This document shows positions 57,371 to 64,000 of a stretch of 64,000 nucleotides of DNA, one piece after another. This DNA comes from Mallotus nudiflorus (Eukaryota; Streptophyta; Magnoliopsida; Malpighiales; Euphorbiaceae). The position numbers and the translations under genes are program-made. The stretch spans positions 4,650,001-4,714,000 of the forward strand of contig CANTUR010000069.1 of NCBI GenBank assembly GCA_947683625.1. Direction: 5' to 3'. Each line of letters opens with the position of its first letter. Position 1 is the stretch's first letter. Under the pieces are notes generated by a model that ran no database searches, had not been told where the DNA came from, and saw only the letters and a list, made by a program, of their open reading frames with translations.

Positions 57371-60022
57371 AAAAAATACTTTGAAATTCAAGTAATTTAT
57401 GTTGCAAGTCCATAAATTTTATTTTTTCATATTCTTCCTTTTATTTGGGTGTAAAACAAGCATTAGATTGATTAGAGTTTATAAACTCTCAACATAAAGT
57501 TATTAACTGATCATTTGAATTCTGTGAGGCTAATAAAAAAGAGCCATTATGATCAAAGGTCATGAGATAGGCTTTTTGCACATGATCTCATGAAGTGGAT
57601 GAATTTACTTTTAATTTATGGATTTTATTATTGAGATTGTAGTTTATTACAGAATCTAAGGAATAGGGTTTTGTTACTTCCTTTGATTATTTTGATGAGT
57701 GTTTGGCATTTGCTATCTTGCTTTTTATTATCTTTTATTTTTCCCTACACAAAATACCATAAGTTAGTATGGTCTATTTGCAAGTGAAGAGATTTTATCA
57801 AAATGCAATGTTATTCTTTTGCATTCTTCCCTTTTGATTATGATAATAATGTCTCTGATCACAACGTCATGATACTCCACCATTGAAGTTGTGGCTTTGG
57901 GCTACCTTTGTCTTTTCGCCATTCCATTATTGCTATGGTAGAGGGCTTTATTCCTTTTCTTAACATTTCCATATAGCATAGTCTTAATGTTGCAGAATTC
58001 TATTTCGACTGGTCAGGAGTTGAGAGAGGCTTTTTAGTGATACGATGCTTCATCCTCATTTGAGTTTTCTTACGGTTATTAAAAGTGCAACCAGGAACAT
58101 CTCTTGAAGCATATTTCCATTAACCCATCTAAAGTACACTTGTCTTTTATCACTCATCATGTTATTGGCTATCTTTTGCTTTTATAGTTTATGGGGAGTA
58201 GGTTCTCCTCTTTTTGAGGCTCTAAGCGATATTCAAGATGATGCTCTAAAAGAGGCTATGAAGATGAATGTTAAGTCTAAAGAGCTTGAGCCTTTTACCC
58301 ATCCTCCTAAGGTTGCATGAGATGAGGTTTCTTGATAGTGTTGCCCTTCTTATTTTAATCCTTTAGATGCTTTATATATGAATACTCTGACTACTTTTTT
58401 TCACTTTTATAACACTAATTTTGAATGTTAATAGTAGAGTATTTGTACAATCTTGTCTGGGCACAAAGACTTTTATTATACAGAGTAAGTATATCATAAT
58501 TGATGTATGCAAGTGTATGTATACTATGTATAATCTTAATAGGTATTCTATTTGAAGTAGAGATATGTTGTCAATCTTAGAGTGTGAAGACGAGGTGCTT
58601 CATTAATGACTTATAGGTTTGAGCTTTGAACACTTCTATGTTAGTACTTCTGATGTTAGGAGCTTCTGATACAACTTGCCAGACATATGACCAGGCTGTA
58701 TTATATTGATGAATTATTGGTTATTGCTTATAGTTTACTTCTTTTTGCCCTTAGAACTCTTATACTTCAGTGTTCCATCTTTCCTCTTTGAATGCAGATT
58801 GGCTGTTCTATCCCTAGCTTGCCCCTAGAGTTACATTTTGCCCCTAGTTTCATTTTGGATTCATTCAAGCTATTCTAGCAGTCCTTTTTTTCTTTTTGTG
58901 TGCAAGAGACTTAGTTTATTCATTGTTGTTATTAACCCAACCCCATTAATTACAATCTCATGCATTGAGGATGCAAAGGAGTACGTGAACTGATTAAAAT
59001 GAGTTTTTAATACTGAAATCAACTAGACTTGCTCCTATTGGAAGAACTCTTGATCAGAATATGAGGCTTGATGCTGGTGCAATAATTGATGATAGTTATA
59101 AGGTATTGGTTATAACGCGAGTCATTAAGCTATTTGAATTCCTTAGGTACAAAGGGACACTAGACTTATAAGCAAAATCATAAAGGGGTGATAAAAGAGA
59201 AAATATAACTAGAATAGTGATCTCATAGCTCTGATTGTTTAGCTTTCATTATATTTTGTCTTTCTATTGAGATACTTATGCAATATGATAAAGATGACTA
59301 TGCGATATTTAAACAAAAATTTCATATTCAATTTTACTCTTTCATTAGGGTAAAAATGAGAACATTTATTACATTACACGATTTAACTCCTATTACCAAT
59401 TAGTCCTTTTAAATTTTCTGATAGAATATTTTTCTCTCTTTGATTTTGTCTATCTATCCTTTTATGGATTTTTTAATTAGTGGGACCCTTTTTTTTTCTT
59501 TTCTTCCCTTAAATTTTTCTCTCTTCAGAAGTTATATCATGTGATATATGAATGTTCTTTAAATTTGCATTTATGCCCATGCTAAATGAATCTAATTGAA
59601 TTGAATTTTTATATCAAATATGCAGATGTAATTGATATCATAATGCACAGTACCATCAGGATGCACATTACATAAGTAAGCATGATCAAAATTCATTTCA
59701 TCGATCATTAAAACAAAACAAGTTCTAAAGAGTCTAAAATGTTATTTAAAGAAAAAAATAAGAAATTTATTTTCTATTATAAATGCTAAGGATGCTAAGT
59801 CTCAAGGTCACTCTCCTTCAGGTAGCAGACATAGTGGCTCTTCTCACTAATTATTTCCATGACTTCATCTTTCTATACTTCAACTGTGCATGTTTCTTTC
59901 TTGTCTAGCAGTTTCTTATCATCAAACTCATCACTCCATCCTATAGGCACAATTAACTCGAAGGGTATGTCAAAAGAAGGTGGTTTAGTGTAAAATACCT
60001 TATAGTCAAACTTGTTTAAGGG
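57371..60022. other. Non-coding interior of gag-only element 2, one possible coding trace
   Basis: No pol domain seen on either strand. A short plus-strand frame near 58197-58318 reads SPLFEALSDIQDDALKEAMK, which looks protein-like but is only about 40 codons and opposite in sense to the gag. The stretch 59800-60022 continues the gag strand with broken frames. Confidence 0.4.
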
Positions 60023-61406
60023 CTATCCTAACAAATCTTCTACTCTTTTCACATCTTTAGGGACATTAGGAGATTTCTCATTAGTTTTAAGGTCTAGGTC
60101 CTCAAGGGAGCTTAGTACTTTGTCCTCACTAACTACTAAATTGATCATTATGGTGGTTGGGGAAGGTATATTTTGGTAGTTTATGAAAGGTTTATTTTTG
60201 GTGCTTGGGTTTTCTAGGTCTATGATTCTTCCAGTATCTTTGAGGTCTTGAATTTCATTTTTATGGTAAATATAGGTGTTTGTGGAATGTCCAACTACTC
60301 GGTGGAATTTGCAGTAATTGTTTAGGTCATAGCTAGGGACATTTGGGTTTGGTGGGTTAAAAAAAGTTAATGGTTGAAGTAAGCCTTTTTGCATTAGGCG
60401 GTCTAGGACTTTGGACAGGGGTTGGTTAAAATTAGAGAATCTCCTTGGTTATTGAACAATATGCACTTCTATAACCCAACTAGTGTTTCCTTGCTTTGTG
60501 TCCCTAGTTAGGTAGTTCCTTACCCTCGTGGTTTTAGAGCTTTTCTTCTTTTCATTTTCCATCTCCTCAGCTTGCAAACCAGCATCATAAAGGTCTACAA
60601 AAGACTTATGGTTCATCATTTGCAACCTTTCCACTAGGTTAGGTGACACATTTTGAACTATCATCCTAACCTAATCTTTTTCAGCTAATTAGTTTTTCAT
60701 TAATCCTACCTTATTCATGAATCTGGTTAAAAAGTCTAAAAAAGATTAATTAGGTTTCTACTTAGTCAATTCCAAATCCTGAATAGACACTTCTAACTTG
60801 GTATTATACTCATACTTCTTTAAGAAAACTATGTACAATTCTTTCTAATAAGCTCGAATTGATTTTTATAGCCATGCCTTCTAAAGATAGTACAAGCAAT
60901 TTAATGACCGTTGTTAATGGGGCTTTTACAGTGCTTATAGTTGTCATATATTGGCTAAGGTGTATCCTTGGATCTTTGGTACCATTGAACTTCTAAAGCT
61001 AAGGCATTTTAAATTTATCTAGAAGCTTATTACTTTCCATGCATAGTATATCGTCAAAGTCAAATGAGTAACCCATTCCTTGCCCTTTTATCAGCTCTTC
61101 CATTTTGGACATTTTCAGAGTCAGTGCTTGCATCTACTTGGACTCAAGTTCCTAAACCAACTCAAGTGATTCTTTTTTGGCTTTCTCTATAGTGTAGTTT
61201 TTAATACCCTTAAATTTCATTTCCACAGCAGGTACATTCCTAGCAGTATTCAGTTGTGGTTCCCTAGCATTGTTATTGTTAAAAGGTAGATAATCTATAA
61301 TAGGTGGGACAATAGTAATAGGTGGTATGGAAACAACATGTATAGGTGCCACTATAGGAGGTGGTGATAACCCAGCTAAAGCTAGTCTCAATTCATCTTC
61401 AATCAT
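60023..61406 (-). pseudogene. Gag remnant, Tat-like (element 2)
   Basis: Three open pieces (61406-61152, 60664-60449, 60394-60023) joined by stop-containing sequence. Recognisable parts in order: Pro/Ile-rich N-terminal segment, a coiled-coil-like KMEELIKGQG stretch, KFNGTKDPRIHLSQYMTTI (the P-F-Y-G-DP-HL Gag core, about 61000), MNHKSFVDLYDAGLQAEEME, and a His/Cys region NNYCKFHRVVGHSTNTYIYH that resembles the Gag zinc-binding motif of Tat elements with its last Cys replaced. Numerous stops mean no functional Gag. Confidence 0.6.
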
Positions 61407-62397
61407 GGCCCTCAGGTCATTCTTGGACTAATTTCCTCTATGTTGTTGTTCCATTTCTTTAATTGAGTGACTAATTGCTGCTAGTGGTGCTTTTAAGCTG
61501 AGTGGATTAATAGGGCCCAAACTATGAATGATCTCTTTAACTATCAATTTTGGACTTAAATCAGTTCTCACTAATTTGCCACTACTCCATTTCTAAACAT
61601 AGGAAGACCCGAATGAATTTATAATGGTTGAAAAATAAAATGTTAGTATGATGCATGAACTATAAATGATGCATGTATCCATGATGCACGTGCTATGCAA
61701 CAAGTAGCAAACAAGTAAACTATACAAATAACAAGTCAAGTGTACATACATCCTTCCAACCTTATTCCTCCCACACATGAGTTCAATGGTGAGTCTCTTT
61801 TCCTAGGATTTGTGGTCTTTGCCTTAATATCAATAGGGGATATCAAGAATCGATGTGCATGCCAAATCTCTCAAAGCAGTAAAGTATAGAAATAGTATTT
61901 CTAGGTATAAAAGATTAACCTAATTTTTATTAACCTAAATGGGCCTTAAAAGGTATGAGCTTGGGCCTTTATAGATAGAAATACCTCATGGTAATTAACA
62001 CAAGAATTTTGGGTAATCCTAGGGGAAGTTACTAGGCCACAACATAAATTGAGTCTAATGGAAAAGTTAAGGTTCCCTTAGCAAGATGCCCTCCTTTAAG
62101 ACTTGAGTTACAAGCCAAGGTCAGAGAGGCCTGACATCCTTTGTAAACTTGTGAGAAGACTACCCCCCTTTGGGACTTGGGTTATAGACTCTGGTTAGAT
62201 GAGCTCAGTAATCTCTCTTAAACCGAGTTAAGGCTAAGAGTGATGGTTAGCCGATTTATAATCCCATGAAGCTTGTGGAATCATGGAACCATAAACCAAT
62301 GCTATCAGTTAATAAGGACATGCAAAATGAATTCAAGAATAAAATAATAATTAATAAAATGATCTTAAAGAACACAAGTAGAATCAATATCTCTTAT

Positions 62398-62415
62398 CCT
62401 CAGTGAAGTCACCAC
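62398..62415 (-). other. Primer-binding-like site of gag-only element 2
   Basis: Immediately after the LTR end (…CTACA) the minus strand reads GTGGTGACTTCACTGAGG. It resembles the TGGCGACTCCACTGGGGA-type motif following 5' LTRs of many plant Tat/Ogre elements, with a few transitions. Confidence 0.5.
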
Positions 62416-64000
62416 TGTAGACGATGGGGTTTAGCACATGTCCAAGATTTTAGCAATTATGACATTATTTGAGCTCAGGGCTCTAGAGAACACACTACTA
62501 TATCACAAAGACATAACGTGGAGATGAGGAGTCACCACCAGTGTAATAACTGGGACAAATTAAAGTTGGTGGTAACTTGATTCTCTAAAAGAAAGTTAGC
62601 ACCACAACCAGGAGATTCTGGATACGGAACACCAACATCTTTCAGTCTTGTGTTCATTTATAATTAGTTTATTAATTACTAAATAATTCTCTATTTACAT
62701 ACAATTTCATTTAAACCCTATTTGGCACCCACCTAACTCCAACCCTATTTAACACCCACCTAACTCCAAGGCAACTAGTCATGAGAGAGTATACAAAAAA
62801 ATGCATCCATAAAACACAACGTCGCTAAATTAGTCTCTTCTATATTAGGTTTAATTAAAGTTAGCTATGTCTACATGTTTTAATTTACAAATGAAATGGA
62901 AAAGGTGGGCCTACATTTTAATTAAATTAATGAGCTTATGTCTACTTATTTTGATTTTAAAAGTAGTGGGCCTAAATCTACTAATTTTAAGAAAGAAAAT
63001 AGAAATAAATTAGTGGGCTTAATTCTACTTAATTTTACATTAAGTGATGTGATCCTAAATCTATTTATTTTAAAAAGAAAATGCTTTAAATGGGTTAAGT
63101 CAAGTCTAAGTTAATTTTAGTTAAATTAAAATAAAGGCTTAAGTCTAAATTAACCTAACAGCCTAAATTAATTTTAAAGTTAACTAAACCAAAGAACAAT
63201 TTTAAAAGCCTATTAATAGTGAGTTAGAACCTAACGTGGGCTTGGGGTCCAAAATGAATAAAAATATAAAAAACAAATCCAAATAAACAAAGCAAATAAC
63301 AAACAAAACATCCACACGTGACTTTTAAACCCTATATCAATTACATGTAACTGTAATTAATCTACTACCACTATTGACTTTAATTAAGGTTTTACCAAAT
63401 GAACCTGCTTACTAATTAATTTTAATAGTGTAGAAAATTAAATTATTTCATTATTTTTCCCACTACCGAGGCTATTACAATTTCTACATATATAAATTAA
63501 ATCTAATTAATTACATGTCCAAATAAACCAAATAAATAATGAAACTACCATTAAACACGAAACATAGAGATAAATAAAATAAAATAAAGTGAAACCTAAA
63601 AAACTACATAAAAATCATAACAAGATCCAATCCATGGCATTCCATGGACTTTTATGGGTGGATTTTTTATTCAATCACATGACTCCATTCTCTTCTCCAT
63701 TTAGATTACTCCCACCTAATATGAACCCTAAAAGGGATCAAAAGTGCCTGAATATGAAGAATTCAAGTTAATTAGGTTAATTTCCTATTCTGAAATTAAT
63801 TAGCTTGATATGGATGAATTTTGAATTATTTTCCTATTTTGGAGTCAATAAGGAAGATTCAAGAAGATTCTAGAAGAAATGAGAAGATTCAAGGATATTC
63901 CAAGTCAAAGTCAATAAGTCAACAAGTCAAAGTCAAAGTCAAATAGTCAACAAGTCAAAGTCAAGGATCAATGGTCAATATGTGACATGGCATGCTTCTA
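62416..64000 (-). repeat. 5' LTR of gag-only element 2, runs off the window
   Basis: Aligned with 47350-48629 up to about 63714, then unique to this copy. It contains a small local duplication at about 62710-62770 (AACCCTATTT-CACCCACCTAACTCC) and a short AGTCAA-based tandem tract at 63901-63965. Confidence 0.75.

Larger units (their letters stand above)
47350..64000 (-). mobile_element. Gag-only Ty3/gypsy element, Tat-like (TR-GAG type), copy 2; continues past window
   Basis: Direct repeats 47350-48629 and 62416-63714+ are the 3' and 5' LTRs of a minus-strand element. Reading minus: 5' LTR, a PBS-like TGGTGACTTCACTGAGGA immediately after the LTR end CTACA, a broken gag (61406-60023), non-coding sequence, tandem arrays (57370-56995 and 56430-55543), a nested chromovirus-like element (55542-49073), an A-rich stretch and the 3' LTR. 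No pol domain belonging to it was found. The layout matches the element at 25-33 kb. The 5' LTR start lies beyond the window. Confidence 0.65.

Overview
This is a nuclear segment from a flowering plant, most likely a eudicot. The evidence is two intron-rich genes with plant-type splice sites, very AT-rich intergenic DNA, and plant lineages of LTR retrotransposons, MULEs, hAT MITEs and an endogenous caulimovirid-like sequence. The species cannot be fixed from the sequence alone.

Two apparently intact host genes are present. On the minus strand (15166 to 5953) lies a 14-exon gene for the nuclear-pore WD40 protein aladin (443 codons). One of its introns, 13355-13014, has the hallmarks of a U12-type AT-AC intron. 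On the plus strand (34741 to 44856) lies a 17-exon gene for a secreted GH51 alpha-L-arabinofuranosidase (671 codons) that would act on cell-wall arabinan and arabinoxylan. Both reading frames stay open through every junction I assigned. Each gene carries, in an intron, one member of the same small hAT-type MITE family, and each copy has a perfect 8-bp target duplication.

The rest is a mobile-element landscape. 1-5.04 kb: a decayed MULE with a transposase interrupted by a Copia-type LTR and an antisense GRF zinc-finger gene. 16.0-17.46 kb: a possible MITE, a Helitron-like end and an inverted copy of a viral protease fragment. 18.0-21.06 kb (minus): a broken endogenous caulimovirid-like sequence in the order coat protein, movement protein, protease 1, protease 2, with no recognisable reverse transcriptase. 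21.13-23.39 kb: a Pack-MULE with long TIRs carrying a truncated HD-Zip II homeobox fragment. 25.26-33.12 kb (plus): a non-autonomous Ty3/gypsy (Tat-like, gag-only) element with tandem arrays before its 3' LTR. 47.35 kb to the window edge (minus): a second gag-only Tat-like element, also with tandem arrays between gag and the 3' LTR. Nested in this second element is a young, nearly intact chromovirus-like Ty3/gypsy element (49.07-55.54 kb) that has lost part of its 5' LTR, has one stop codon in pol, and has an altered reverse-transcriptase active site.

The points most worth follow-up are the RT-less viral locus with two protease domains, the AT-AC intron in aladin, the HD-Zip Pack-MULE, the paired intronic MITEs, and the two gag-only elements that share a layout of tandem arrays.
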